A stretch of 64,000 nucleotides of DNA from Atopsyche davidsoni. Its lineage: Eukaryota; Arthropoda; Insecta; Trichoptera; Hydrobiosidae. The translations under genes and the position numbers were made by a program. Within the stretch, counting starts at the first letter, position 1, and each line of letters opens with the position of its first letter. Below are positions 37,331-50,995 of the stretch, piece by piece. The stretch covers positions 5,481,501 through 5,545,500 of the forward strand of contig JAILWY010000010.1 of assembly GCA_022113835.1 (NCBI GenBank), read 5' to 3'. The notes beneath the pieces were generated by a model. The model had not been told where the DNA came from. It made no database searches and saw only the letters and a list, made by a program, of their open reading frames with translations.

Positions 37331-40300
37331 CTTGAATTTCAAGCAAAAAAAAAATATTAAGAAGTTTTTTTTCACATATTTATTGTAAGAAATTAAAGAA
37401 CTTTCTTGCGTCCTGTTTTAATAACGCAAACAAAGTTTTTAACTGTTAAAAGTTACTGAATATGCGTAGATGATTTATAATACATTATGCCTAATGTGCA
37501 GATGTAAGACAGTTCGCGTGCATGTATTTCATTTAATATGGTGAAAACTTACAGAGTACAAAAAAGTTATCCTGTTTATTTATTTTAAAAGTTGATTTAT
37601 AACTTACTGGGTGTTTTTTTTAATTTTGGTATTGCGGGTTTTTATGAAAACTTAGAATCTGTATTTTGGATACACTGTTACTAATGCGCCATTAAAAAAA
37701 TAACCGATTCATAATGACATAAAATTTATGAGTAATTACCAACAAAGCTACTTACTCTTCTCCATAGAGATCTGCGCACATATTATCTTCAAAGTAAGAA
37801 ATAGGCACAGTCTGTCCAAACGGCTGCTCGGTTGAAGTAGTTGTCTGATAGTACCCGTATTCGTTACACGTTTGATATATCCAAAGTCTCCCTGAAATTC
37901 ATCGATATCATTTGAAATGTATTTATGGATTACAACCATGGCCTTGTTCTCGTACTTTTGTCAACGGTTTTTATCATACCCGTAATAACTGCTTCGCTAT
38001 TTTGATAAGAAGTTGAAGAGTATGTGTCTATGATATCTTTGTATTGTGTACTGAAGCAACCGGAATCTCCGTACTGGTCCAAGATAAAGACAGCTATTCT
38101 CTTCATGGGAGAACCATAACCCTCGTCATTTATGATCCTACACGCATCTTTTATGGATGAAGAGGATGCGTACTGAACCAATCCGGAAAAGGTTTCTGTT
38201 ATAAAGCTAAAGAAAGCTTGGACGTCCAGTTCAGCGGATGAGTTAATCGGCTTACAAGTCCTTAAATGACAATCTAATGCATAAATAATTAATTATTTAG
38301 TATAGTTGAAATCTATATTCAAATCAAACTTACTTGAACATTTTGGAAACTTCGTTTGTGCCATTTTCAGTTTCCAATGCGTCAGCAATATCGGAGAGAG
38401 CTGTTTCAACAGTTTTCAAACAAGCGGCACCTCCTTCCGATTCAATTGCGTCATTTACTGTTTCCATATATTCTAAAATAAAAATATATATTTATATATA
38501 GACTAGACACTAATTGAACCAATGACGTTTTTGCTGAATAGATTAAAAAACTTTTACTGCTTTTAAACATCTCGTTTCAAAGATCATATGGTATGTTTAC
38601 ACTCAAATGTTTGAAATGAAAAAAATATTATATATGTGATTATTCTCTTATATTTTTTTAAATTCTATGAAGAAACTAGTTTCGCTAGCAGCTGTCTTAA
38701 TTAGCATTGGAAATATAACAATATATGTATTTTTGTTGACTCTGTGATTCATATACATGCATCACTGATAATATGAAGATATTTAAATGTGAATTCATTA
38801 AAACTTATTTTGTGTTTTGAATACAAAGCATTGGGATTTTCCGCACACTCAGTATATTTCCTAAATAATTTTGTGTTTAGTACTATGTTTAGTTTTATAA
38901 AATGCATCCTGTCTGTTTAAAACATACCCTTGAAGTCAGACTGTGCGAGGACTGGTCCGCTGGAGGCCACTGCACCGTCGATGAGCTCCGGGAACTTGAG
39001 GCGCATCCAGGTAGCCATGTTCCCGGCGTACGAGCCTCCAAATACAACCACCTTGCTCTTGTTGAAGGTGTCGCTGGACTTCAGCACACGCACGAGGTCG
39101 GCAACGTCCTCCAACGCTTGATCCACTATCAAGTACTTCAAGCTCTCCGTCGTCAAGTCTCTATAATATAACACGTTAAAGAGTAGCTTTTTGATATTAG
39201 GTGCTATACCCATTATCTATATCGTTAAATAATTGTTATTTTAAAAAATAGCGTATACTTTAATAAAAACTTATTCAAATATTTTTTTCAAATTAACAAC
39301 TTTGTAATAAAATAATTTATAACACCCTTTCGAGATTAATCATAATAATAAAAAATACCGAAATGTGACTACTTTATGTATTTAGTATGTTTAAAAAGAA
39401 TTATTTAGGCTAAGTTTATGTTTAAATAGTAAATGAAGCTAATTTTTTTTGTAAATATTTGATAAGTAACTCACGGGGTAGGCCTAGTTTTTCCATAGTA
39501 GCGGTGTTCGGTGTACATTAGGTAGGCGTTAAACTCTCTTCCCAGAGTGAACATGTGCCCTCCAAGGAGGTAACCGTTGTTGACAGTCCACTCTCCTCCC
39601 AGCATGAGGAAGATGGGTCCACCAGGTACGTGGAATTGATCGTTTGTCAAATAACGCTGTGAGTATTATATACAAATAACATTATTCACTCACTGGTTGG
39701 AAATCCTATGAATTTGCGATCATATTTTTTTGGTTTTATAACAAACAAAACTTAAGCAGAATCTTAATAGAGAGTAAAATGAATAGCTTTAAAATAAGTA
39801 TTATATGAGTACTCTATTGATTTTATCAAAAAGAGATATCAGTGAAATAAATTAAATCAAAAATAATAAGGTTTTAGTTATAATCACTCTAAGTCATTCA
39901 AAATCATTATATATATATATATATATGTTAACCAATGAAATTAGTAACCAAAATAATACATATATGACTAGTAATGTTGTAATACTATGTTTAGTATGAA
40001 AATAAGGGCAATTTGGTAAAATTGTTTTGGCGAAATAACCACCCAAGCAAATTTAAATAAGTGAATGCACCAGAACGATGTTGAAATTCTAAGGGTAGAA
40101 TTAGATTAAATGAAACATGGGGCTGAACTCAGACGTCCTGTGTATAGCTTTACCGTGAACGATAGTGAAAATAGGTGAAATTGAAATCGCAAAATGAAGT
40201 GAATTACGGATGATTGACTGATAAGGAGCGTTCACAAGTACATACGTATTTTAAAACATAATTCATACCTGAAGTAAATGATACTAATTTCATTATATAA

Positions 40301-40824
40301 AATATCTAAAAAAAACTGATGTTGAAATACGAAATGTAGTTTTCTATTTTTTAGTAACAATGTTTGATTTACACAAAGCAATTCAGTCTGTGCGGTGTAA
40401 GGTTAATATTATTTATATTACACATTGATATATTATTTTATATATCTATTTCGTTCTAAGTTTTGCTTTATGAAATCTTTTGAAATCTCTATCATACATT
40501 CATGTCCACGTATAATCAATGTGCTTAATCAGATATCGACCTATCGAATATACGACCATTCTTTACCTTCAGAAAGGATGGACTGTAAAACTGTAAAAAT
40601 CAAATGTGTAATAAGTACCCTACCATTTTGAAGGTGGTTTTGTTGTCAGGGTCGTTGTGATCCAAGGGCATGTCGATGTACTTCTCGGCAAGGGTTCGGG
40701 TATTGGCGTCTCGGGCCTGGACGGGAGGAGGCGGGCCCCTCTGCTGAAGCAAGACGGACCAGAGCCGAGCCTCCGCGGCCATCACCACCGCCACCAGCCC
40801 GAACACCACCAGTGACAACCTCAT
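37051..40824 (-). CDS. Secreted S28-family serine peptidase (PRSS16/K12H4.7-like), complete
   Basis: Seven phase-consistent exons: 40624-40824, 39475-39656, 38928-39160, 38334-38472, 37956-38260, 37756-37891 and 37051-37330. They encode 491 residues, the usual length for this family. The N-terminus MRLSLVVFGLVAVVMAAEA is a signal peptide. Landmarks are GGPIFLMLGGEWTVNNGY in exon 2, the nucleophile motif GGSYAGN (Ser171), VHGSIDPWH (Asp434) and GTSHCQDL (His459), completing a Ser-Asp-His triad. S28 enzymes are lysosomal or secreted serine carboxy- or dipeptidyl-peptidases that favour a proline near the scissile bond; in insects related proteins occur in gut and haemolymph. The exact substrate cannot be read from sequence. 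Introns between exons 4/5 and 5/6 are only 73 and 64 bp. The exon 5 donor was placed at AAAA/GTACGA because it alone restores the conserved WIYQTCNEYGYYQT frame. Confidence 0.93.
38928..39160 (-). CDS. S28 peptidase exon 3, catalytic serine
   Basis: 77 codons plus split codons at both ends. Contains KVVVFGGSYAGNMATWMR with the nucleophilic Ser171. Donor GTATGT, acceptor TTATAG. Confidence 0.93.
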
Positions 40825-41429
40825 CCTGCTAAATATACATTTTGCCTTTCAACTATCACAACACTCTGCAATAACACTAATTTATTAACTTACAGAATAT
40901 TTATTACAAATTTTCATGATTACACCGAAGCATTCAGCACAAGAGGAGGCTCAGAGTCTAACAGCCTCATAGCAAGTTTTAATTTCGGATTAAATATTTT
41001 GTTAAATATGTTAACTTTAATTAATTTAACATCTTAAACACTGTCAAGCATCGAGTCGGACGAATTCGAACCAAATGTATTTAATTTTAATTTTTTGAGA
41101 TTAAATGTTTTTAGCTTAAAATATTTCAAAATACATTCTAAATTTTTTCAACGTTTCCAATAAAAAATATTCCTCAAAAAAAACACAAAGACAAATATAT
41201 ATTTAAGAAACTCGACATATTTAATAAATTTCACTTAATTTTCAATACTAAAATAATTATTTAAAAATAAGCAAATATGATTTTTTTTAAAGTTATTTTA
41301 TATATAACTATTTTTTTACAATGTTAGTTACCTTTTTTATACGATTTAATCTGTACACAAACAATCACAGAGTATCACTATTGTGTTTGGATATTGAATA
41401 AGCCAAAGTCATGATTTGACTACTTATAT

Positions 41430-41437
41430 TATTTATA
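41430..41437 (-). promoter_or_regulatory. Candidate TATA box and 5' UTR exon of the S28 peptidase gene
   Basis: TATAAATA on the minus strand. About 95 bp downstream an AAAAAAG/GTAACT donor (near 41332) could end a non-coding first exon. An acceptor-like TTTAGCAG sits one base before the ATG at 40824, so the transcript probably has a spliced leader exon at about 41333-41405. Confidence 0.4.
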
Positions 41438-41439
41438 CA

Positions 41440-44400
41440 ATCGGTGCTAATCTTATCTGTCTGATCCACAAAATAACAAATCCGTATCATGTATTACAAA
41501 GGCAATTAGCACATATTATATCAGAAATATAATAATTATTTTCAATTTATATAAATTATACTTCAAACTCAAAATGACATGTGACTTTAGAAATGGAAAG
41601 CGTTTACCACGGTATTTAACAATATCTTCTATAAATGGACGTGCATTACTAATAACACAGTAAATTAAAAAAAAAAAAACATTGATATACAATAAACAGT
41701 TTATATATTAGCAATTTTTACCTATTTAGGCTAACTGTGTAGACAAATATATTAATCATCGAAAAAATCCTTTGGTCCTTGTATAAATCTAATACCTAAA
41801 AATTTCATTCAGAAAATAGTACATTAAATTTGTATACATGCTTAATGGTGTATATATTATGCATAAATATATAAATATAATTTATATATATACATAATAA
41901 ATAAATTGAAAATTCTAATTACACTTGTATTCATCTTGAGCGTCAAATAACAGTTAACGTGCCATTTTTATTCAAGTGGCTTTTGTGAATCGACTATTTT
42001 ATCGTAAATTTTGTTAATTCTCCCATTAATGCATGCATTTAGTACTTTGAGTGATAGTATGTATAAATTAACGATGTTCCCTCGGGGTTTGAGTACAAGG
42101 AGGGTTTTCAGAGAATAAAAATAATTCTGAAGATTCTAATTTCATGCTGAAGCACACGTTAATGTATTGAAGAACATCATGACAACGTTTATAAAATATA
42201 TGATTTATTATTATAGAATATATTATTTAAATTATATTTAAATCAATTTATAAATTTTCACTGTCAAAAAAAATCAACATATTTCGATCCCGATGAAAAA
42301 TGATCAAGTGGTGATATAAATAGATAATTTATATATATATACATATATAAGTATAGTACTTAGTATTAAGGGTCTAGGTCCCATAATCGAGTGTTTTTGA
42401 TCATTTTCTAGTCCATTTTGCGAAAAATCGACTGCACCTATCAAAAATATTTAAATGCAAAAAGTTTGATACATCTCTTCTTCCGAACAAAATATATTTT
42501 TATTTCTTATAAATTTACTATTAATATGATAAATATGTGTTTTTCCGATTGAAGTGTAGGAATTTGGAGATTCGTCTGGTACATTTTCCAAGAATCCTAA
42601 ACATTTAAAAGTCTTTTTTTTAATTGGAATTAAAAATTAAATATAAACCATGTGCGTCTTATTAATTTAAAAATTAAAAAAAAAAACATTGGTTTTGAAA
42701 AGTCGTCATTTTATCCAATTTTTCAACATCTTCAAGATTTTATTTTACCCTCAAAATGGACGTTAATTAAATAATAAAAAATAGATAAATATAATTTATA
42801 GTTTTTTCAATACTCTGTAAAAAAATCAACTTTCGATATAGAAAAATAAAGTGACAATTAAATTAATTAAATGACACGATTTCGTCAGGTAATGGACTCT
42901 TAAAAGGCTGGGAGCAACTGCCTTAAGATTTGTCATCAAATGCTGCTTCACACGTGAACTCACTTACTCCGATCTACAACTTAATTTTTATGACAGACGT
43001 CCGCTTGGTAAGCACTTATTCACAGTGATGATATATGAAAGGACTATGCATTGTTTATAATAACGGCACTCAAATAATTACAACAATTTTTATTTTAATA
43101 TAGTATAGTCATCCTTGCTTCTAATCTTGCGTTAGCGACAGAGCGCTTTGAATGCCCGCATTATGATAATACGATTTCGATAAAAAGGAAACAATACGAT
43201 TGCTTGCTACTTATACTAAGCCAACGATTCAAACTGCATAACATTTCAGATACTACGAAGGTAAACATAGACAAAAACCGATGGTTTGATATTAAATAAA
43301 TGTTCGTTTACTATGTCAGTGGCACGTTAAATTAAATAATGATGATAAATTCAATCAAAATTAATAATCATAAATATTTTGTTTTTTTTCAACAAAATTT
43401 AAAAGGCCACATTTAATTAAAAATAATTTTAATATGGAGTGCAGAAATATGGATGGGTTTCCATAAAATGTATCCATCAAAGAGAATAAAAGAAGGCAAT
43501 AAATGGTAAAGTAAGCAACTGAAATACACGGTGTGCAAACATTTCTAATATATTTTTAGTACAACTAACAAAGCTTAGCATATAATGTTGATTCTGCGAA
43601 AAAAAGCCAAGAAACTAAATTTCTCTTTCAATACACGAAAAGTACGCTTTAATTTTTTATTTTATTGAAACGTATGAACCTAGGACAATATATGCAATAT
43701 CTCTTAGGCGATTCCAGATTTCCCAATTAACTATTGGAGCCTGTGAGTTTGTGAAATAATTCAATTACAATGCGCTCGCATAAAAAAATACTTTAATTCA
43801 ACCATGTTTATTTTTTGGCTGTCATTACAATTTGCGGGCATGTGTACGCGAGGGTAGAGTGTGCTTCTATTTACGGTAAAGGGACTGCTAAATATAGTCC
43901 CCTTGCAGTATTCGATCGTATCTTCAGCCGCCTCTAAGTCTTAAAACTAAGGGTAGAAATAATTACTTTATTATATTATAGAGTACATATATAAAACTTA
44001 AAAATCTCAAATACTGAAGATTTTTTATAAAAATATGTTTAATTTAAAAATTGTTATGTTTATCATTGTAGAAACGCTTTATATTTTAGCTTCAGATAAA
44101 GACTTGATTGTTACGTATATTTTTTTATATTTCACAGCCATTTCTAAATGAAAATTGAAAAAAGTACTACACATTCTTTATAATGCTAAAAGTCGACTCA
44201 TTAATATAAATAATTTTAATTGATGTGTGGTTTTTCTTAAAAATATTATAAAGAGAACATGATACATATCAAATGCATGGTATAGCAAAACAAGTAAAAT
44301 ACTTTGGAAGTTGGTAAGGGTTTGGTAGGTGAGTTTGACAGTTTTATTTTTACCATATGTATGTTTTACAATAGTTTGTTATGTCTTACTTTAGCAACAC

Positions 44401-44600
44401 ATCGATTTATGGACTCGTGATCACACTGCTTGGCCTTGAGCTCCCCAGTTATCGCTGATGAATGCCAAACCGACGTAACTGGGTTCATCACTGTTTCAGT
44501 TTACATGACGACGATTATTAGAAACATACACGTGACATTGTAATATTGAAAAATCATCACAAGCAAACTTAATTTTCTTCTATATAATAATCAGTTTAGT
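41440..44600. other. Gene-poor intergenic DNA
   Basis: AT-rich. It contains the truncated MITE copy at 42369-42723 and an isolated perfect MEF2-type site CTAAATATAG at about 43889 between GGGACT and AGTCCC. No supported gene. Confidence 0.6.
42369..42723. mobile_element. Truncated second copy of the MITE
   Basis: Starts AGGGTCTAGGTCCCATAATC after a TA and follows the 21653-22053 copy for about 350 bp with substitutions and small indels, then loses homology about 20-30 bp before the expected right end. The right TIR is missing. Confidence 0.8.
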
Positions 44601-44646
44601 TATGCATCTGATGATGACCTAGTCTATTTGGTCGAAACTAGTATGC
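44601..44646 (+). ncRNA. Hammerhead-like ribozyme motif with intact core
   Basis: ATGCAT, then the core CTGATGA, one extra T, stem II GACC...GGTC, then GAAA, then the palindromic ACTAGT and ATGCA, which can pair with the upstream ATGCAT as stem I. The following tail (GCAAAAAGTTTAATAAACTC) resembles retroelement 3' sequence. A very short stem III is typical of hammerheads in Penelope-like elements and may need dimerisation. The extra base before stem II is unusual and leaves activity uncertain. Confidence 0.55.
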
Positions 44647-45239
44647 AAAAAGTTTAATAAACTCAAAATGAAGACAAAATACAAAGGTACTTTTATCATT
44701 ATAATAATGAATCTTCACCAATCAAATGCCTTGTCCCTCCACAAGATTAATTTTCTTCAACATAATATAGCAAATGATATTACCAACATGACTGTTCTTA
44801 ATATTCACAACTACCAAAACATTATAATATTATAATGGAACCATAGTATTTTTTATATCTTGATAATATTAATATGATTTCAGTTGTGTACCCACTTCCG
44901 GTTTTAAGGCCAAGAGTAATGACAATCCTACAATTAAGAGTTGTTGCTCATTAACTCTTTTTCAACTTATCTCTAACCGTTTTGACGTATCGTCAATACA
45001 AGACGTTGTTTATTTTTTTGATCAGTCTGGTCGTTAAAGGAGGCGACGGACTAACATCACCGCACTAACATCTCGATGGTGTTAGCCATCGGCAGAGCAG
45101 CTGTTTTTTTAGATTTGTAAGATTACTTAATAATCAAAAATGAAATTAAGTTAATTGTAGAAATAAAGTAATAATGAAATATGTAAATGGTTAATAAATT
45201 TTGGGTCAAAATTGTAATCATAAAAAAACATATATTTAT

Positions 45240-45335
45240 TTTCATTTATGTTAACTACAATAGCTGTTAGGGCTATGCTTACGATACGGTATGTGATTAT
45301 CCCCTGATCCTGCACGCAGTTGTGGCTTAGGTGGT
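45240..45335 (-). repeat. Dispersed repeat copy (family also at 45.81, 57.2 and 57.5 kb)
   Basis: The minus strand shares GCAGGATCAGGGGAT, CACATACCGTAT and GCATAGCCCTAACA with sequences at 57190-57300 and 57505-57625. A short piece of the same family lies at 45807-45845. Confidence 0.7.
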
Positions 45336-45474
45336 AGTCTACATAGTTCGTTATTGAGTTTGTGTTTAAAAAAAAATGTATAAAAAAACCTTTTTTTTGC
45401 ATGAGTTAAAGAATAAGTTAAATAAATAAGTGTGGATATAAATATTTGATTTCGTGCAAACAAGCATAGCTATG

Positions 45475-45750
45475 GCTTCGTACATCGCGCGTGCCTTAGA
45501 CCGCGGCGGCTCTGCGCATGTCGCACCTGGCTATTGCGACCGCCACGTTGGCAAATTTTAATATGACGGGAAGTAGGCTTTTAGTATTTTGAAATTGGAA
45601 CACTCGTGACTGGCGGCCAATGGCGGACGCGTGCGCGCGACACGTGCGCGGCGCGCAACCCCAACCACCCGGATCGGGTCAAATGTCACGTCGGACCTGA
45701 CGAAAGCTCTCGAACGCGACTCAGCCAATCTCTGCTGCTAAGCGGCGATT
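45475..45750. promoter_or_regulatory. GC-rich island
   Basis: Sharply GC- and CpG-rich, with GGCGGCCAATGGCGG (CCAAT and YY1/Pho-like sites). No coding exon is supportable, and transcription cannot be inferred from this alone. Confidence 0.35.
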
Positions 45751-45849
45751 GTTATTATTAAATTGATCATAACACACTTTCATACACGTCAACAAATAAA
45801 AATAATAATAATAAGGCTATGCTTACAATACGGTATGTGGATGAATATT

Positions 45850-48060
45850 TCCGTATATTTATTTCATCGCTGGTAGGTACATAAGACTTAAAACACAATT
45901 TATTTCTAATAAAATATTTTTATTTTTTCACAAAAAATTCTCACTTGCTTACTTGTCAAATATTGTACGTCTTTATTATTTGAGTAGTTCTTCAAACTTA
46001 ATATGTTTTTAAATAAAAATTTTAAAAAATGTTTTTACGAGATTTCATGATTTTTTCTCATTCTTTGCATTAAAGTTGTTTTAGTTACCGTGTATAATGA
46101 CAAACCAATTGTTTCAAATTAACTAACGTCTACCCCAGCACCATAATAAAACTTTGAATGCCAAGCGCTGAAGATATAGGTTAAGGTTATACAATTATAA
46201 CCCTCCACCTTCACGGCGTATAATTCTGAGCCTGTAATATAGCCATTTAAAGGAGAAGCAATAACACCGATATGTTTGATTTTTGGCAGAATTTCAACAT
46301 AGTTAATTCAACAAAAAAAAAATACACATATGTTTTGGTTCTCTAAATATATTTGGGTAAAATTTTCTTAAGATTGCAGTCTCAGGCAAGTGTCTGCAGT
46401 CAAGAATGCAAGGTGGAAATACAGGCGCATAGCTCAAAAGTGTATCGTTCAGTAGTAAATAAATTTGTAGTATTCACGATGAGTTTTAAGTGTAGTTCGT
46501 ATCACACGAGCGCTCCGCCTCACGCTAGCGGCGCGACACGAATGCCTTCTCACGAACAATCTCACAACTTTTATACTATTTGAAACATTCGAAGTCAGAT
46601 ATAAGAAAACTATTCCTTTGTACTGAATTCGACTTCAAAATATCAAACATAAATTATGTCATAGCATTTGAAATAAATAAATACCCCTAAAATCACATCA
46701 GTCAGATTTGTAAGAAAAACAAAAATACAAAGTCGTCATAAAAAAATATTAATGTCGATGTTTTTCAAAGCAAAAAAGTTGTGCTTTTAAATTACAGTAA
46801 CATTTTTAAAAATGTTTACGTGTATTTCATTTGCGTCAAGTCTTTTTAATTAATTTGTGAAAACTTTTAGATTAGCTCTGGCGTTGCAAACAGATGACGT
46901 ACTTTTGCGTCACCTTCATAAGAGAATGGCGTTTGTTTGGAGTTGCTGTGCAAGCTCGTGAAGATTGGAGCATGCTGAAGGGAGAGTTGAGGGGCTTACT
47001 TTCAGACAGTGGAAATCTACAATGCTTTATGAATTTACAAATATCCGTACAATAATCCTCGTTACTACACTGTATAACTACGCAATATTTTTGTTTATTC
47101 GCTTTATTTGTTAAAGATCAATTTGAATACTCTCTGTTTAATTGTAGTAAATAAAAAAATAGTTATAGGACTGCATTTTTTTTATAAACATAGGAATAAT
47201 TTCACTACTTATGAGTAAATTACTTAAAGGAAAAAACACTCCATATCGTAACTGTATCACAATAAGTATTAAAATTTTTTCTTTGATAAGAATCACGTCG
47301 TCAGTATTATTTTTAAAAAAATACATCAATTTTGCTTGATTTATCGTGATAAGCTTCCATCGCAAAATAAAAAAAACACAATAGAACTTTGTAATAAACG
47401 ATTGATTATCAGTATTATGCTATCTTATAAATCTCGGCGACAGAATTTTAATATCAATGATTTTAATCAAAACAACATATCACCTACCAATATCCAGAAT
47501 AATTAGAAAAAAAACCCACCATATAAATAGGCGATTTAAAATTAAAAAATAGATTATCACCTATCAAGGTATTAATTTTGAATTATTTCGTTGTATAAAT
47601 ATTTATACAACTGAAGATATACAGATACACACACACGTGTATAATTTTTGTCCATCTGCTAATCATGCTTCCACAGCGCGCGGAGCTGCGTGTGTGCACA
47701 TGGCGCGTATTTCTTATTTCGCAGCTATAATAAACTATTATGCACAATCGGTATGAATGCGTGGCATGGCGGCAGTCGAGAGTTGCCTTTCCTGGTGTTT
47801 TATGTGGTTTTTATGAGATCCCGCTCGGCCGCCCTCGACCCTCCACACGTGTTCGGTCCGCGGGGCGATCGTCTAAAAATATGACCCAAGGTGCGCGCCC
47901 TGTCGCCGTGCATCCTGAATCACCGCGCAAAAAACCACAAATATAACTTCCACGTCCTCAGATCACTTACAAAGTAAGCGGAAGCCTTATCCTCTTATTT
48001 CTAATTTTTTTTTTAAGCGCTCGAATTCTTATGCACGTCACAGTCAAGTTTAACTTATCA
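45850..48060. other. Intergenic DNA with one GC-rich patch
   Basis: AT-rich apart from 47670-47935, which is GC-rich and contains CTAAAAATAT and CCCAAGGT (nuclear-receptor-half-site-like). Two overlapping frames there are both open, so neither is good evidence of coding. Confidence 0.5.
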
Positions 48061-48065
48061 CTTAA

Positions 48066-48450
48066 CTCCTCATAGGATGTTGGTGACCATTTCATAGAAC
48101 ATATTCCTGTACTGGGCCAGTCTCACCAATTCGGACGCACTTCCGCCCTCCAGCCACTCCAGTACCTATATTTACGGTTACGTAAAATGTGGCAAAAATA
48201 GGAGACCTCCAAGAGTTCCTTGTTTTGCTCATTCTGTGCAAGACTCTTTCATTTGTGACGCGGTCAACCCATGGTACCTTAAGGATTCTCCTATACAGCC
48301 ACATTTCTGCCGCCTCAATTCTTCGCATGAGTATCCAAGCTTCGACTCCATAAAGGAGAATTGAGACGCCATAACATTTGGTGAATCTCCAGCGAGATTT
48401 GAGTGTTATAATTAATAAACGTTCTGCGTGCTGTCTCAATCCTCACTTTA
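48066..48450 (-). mobile_element. Non-LTR retrotransposon fragment (RT C-terminal region)
   Basis: The minus-strand translation contains KCYGVSILLYGVEAW, RRIEAAEMWLYRRILKVPW and VDRVTNERVLHRM, the familiar block downstream of the RT catalytic domain in RTE/CR1-type elements. The frame then shifts. The normal segment between the AW and RRIEA blocks is shortened. It is a dead 5'- and 3'-truncated fragment. Confidence 0.85.
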
Positions 48451-50600
48451 AAACCCTTTTTATTTTGAGATTTATGTTTCGCCAATTGGGTTCAATATCA
48501 AAATGAAGATACTTTTTTTATAAACCAAAAATACAATAGCGTGTTATTATTAATTTATCAATAGACAATATCGCTTCCTATAAATTTATTCAAATGTTGT
48601 GTTGTCCTATAAATATCTGTTAATCAGTATACTATGGAGAAGGATTCTGTTTTGTTTTTCAGTTACATCGATTGCCCCAAATGTATTATTTCCTTTTGAT
48701 GTAACATCAAAACATTTTTATAAGGGTATATTATTAGTTCACTAAAAATATTTTTATATTTATAACATTATATAATATAACGAAAGATAACAGATATGAT
48801 TAGTTGCTTCATAGATAATTAACAACTCAATTTGATTTATTAACAATCGTTGCATCCTTATGGAGGAGTGACTAAAACATTTGTTTATTAACAAAGTTAG
48901 TATACAATTCTTCAAAATCGCTACACTTTAAAACATTACCACGAGCACAAGCAAAGTTAGCGCACTCATAAATGTTTTTTAATTAGTTTAAATAAGACCT
49001 AATATGCAGAAACGCATATCTCACGGAACACATCTCTTTGCTGGAGCAGTCTTACTACTTTGCCTGTACTCCCGATTTTCAGCCTCTGTCGCAAATTCTG
49101 CATCCACGTTAACTTTTTTCCAATGTCACGTTTTCTTTGGGTTTTTTCCATGGATAATCAGCTGCGGTAGCATGATTACAAAAATAAATATTTAAGTAGT
49201 CATTTTCAACATTTTCTGAGTGGCGGTTAGGTCATTTGCGTCTAATACTTGTAAGTATTTGAACTGAATTATAATCCTCTTATCTTAGAGGATATATAGA
49301 AAAGATAACGCTATCAAAAATATGTCATATTAAGGGCAGAGCTCTTGACCTTATTATATAAACCATTAATCAGAATATAAAAATTCAGTGGTTGCACAAA
49401 AATTATGATTTTAATTGATGGAAAATACTTTAATAGAATAAACAAAAATAGTTATATTTTTAAAAGATACCGAACCGATTTTAATAAAAATTGGTAATTG
49501 TATTGACTAGCGATAAATTTAATTCTGATTTCAAGTATTTTAGTTAATTAAAAAAATATTGTAAAAACCGGCAAGTATAAAAATACTCAAGTCATTCAAC
49601 ATTTTTTCCTATAGAATTTCTATTACTCATACGAAATGTTAACGCACGTGTTATAAATGTTAACATATAAATAGAACAAATTAAAAAAAAATTGTGAAAA
49701 GTAGCCTAAGTAGCATAAAAATTTAGGCGAGACAACTTGTGCGCAGAAAGACATTTATATCTTATGTAGAACTACGAAATTAATAAAAGTAAGATACAGT
49801 TAAGCGTGTACAAAATCAAAAACAATCACATTATTAGAATTTAATGATTTCTAAATATTCAAACTTTATATTTTTTTATAAACTATATATTAATTATTTC
49901 AAGTAATAAAGAGTGTCATCCCATTTTAACAGTTTCAATAAGAATGGGTTATTTTGTTGAATGTACAATTTTAAAACGACTTTTTAATTGTTTTTAATAC
50001 ATTAAATACATTTTGAATTTATAATATGAGAAAGCGGTAGAGAAAGCATTCAGCAAGTAGCGTTTACTTCGAAGGAAAGTTCGTCATTTGTAATGATTCA
50101 GCTGAAGCTTTCGAGCCGGCGGCTCATTGGAAAGTTTCGTTTGCCGTCATTCAGGACGAGGGAACTGGCACGCCACTGTACGCCTTACTCACTTTTAAAA
50201 CGAAACAATTCAAGTGCAACTAAAAAAATATATTTATACACAAACCTCGGGAGGCTCTAAAGCAACATGATTATAATTACAAAACCAATACTCATTAAGA
50301 ATAAAACGACAAAAAATATTAAGTCGCGATATTCCTTAATTTTATATCAATGAAATTGTTTTGTGTTAAAGTGAATGCAGTTGGAGAAAAATTGGAAAGC
50401 ATCACGACAGTATTGAACAGTTGTTGGCTGTGATCATTCATCGCGTAGGTTTTTAACTGTAAACACAATCGCTGATTGGGCAGCGCAGCGGCGCGGCTCG
50501 GCGCCTCCGCCGGCGGATGTACCGGGTTCTATTTGTTTTTTCTGTGAGAGGAAATACAGCAAGCTCAATAAGGTGTTTACTCGAAACCACCTATGGACAT
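48451..50600. other. Intergenic DNA
   Basis: Mostly AT-rich. GC-richer patches lie at 50040-50190 and 50455-50550. No supported gene. Confidence 0.5.
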
Positions 50601-50621
50601 TGATCTCCCGGGGCTATTTTT

Positions 50622-50995
50622 AGACACTGCATGTAAAATGCAATCGCTTGTTGTATCTATCAAAAGCAAGGCAGTTATGGGAAATTCCTTAAGGAAACTA
50701 CGCACTGGAGTACATAAACAAGTGTTTTTTGGCTTCAGGTGGAAATATCATCAATTTTAGGCAAGGCAGTTATGGGAAATTCCTTAAGGAAACTACGCAC
50801 TGGATTACATAAACAAGTGTTTTTGGCTTCAGGTGGAATAATCATCAATTTTAGACACTGCGTGTAAAATGCAATCGCTTGTTGTATCTATGAAAGGCAA
50901 GGCAGTTATGGGAAACTTATTAAGGAAACTACGCACTGGAGTACATAAACAACTGTGTTTTGGCTTCAGGTGGAATAATCATCGGTTAATCTCAT
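50622..50995. repeat. Tandem triplication
   Basis: Three copies of a segment containing GGCAGTTATGGGAAA, AAGGAAACTACGCACTGGA and GGCTTCAGGTGGAA. The first and third carry an extra ACACTGCxTGTAAAATGCAA lead that the second lacks. Confidence 0.9.

Noticed and set aside
36992..37375. 127-codon minus frame overlapping the S28 terminal exon
   Set aside because: It is a +1 shadow that runs through the intron 6 acceptor; the catalytic SIDPWH and GTSHCQ motifs are in the other frame.
46353..46583. 76-codon frame near 46.4 kb
   Set aside because: Starts from a non-ATG codon, has no splice support, and its internal ATG leaves only about 34 codons.
49004..49195. 63-codon frame, or antisense LINE tail
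   Set aside because: The antisense translation faintly resembles a retrotransposon C-terminus but has stops and no diagnostic motif.
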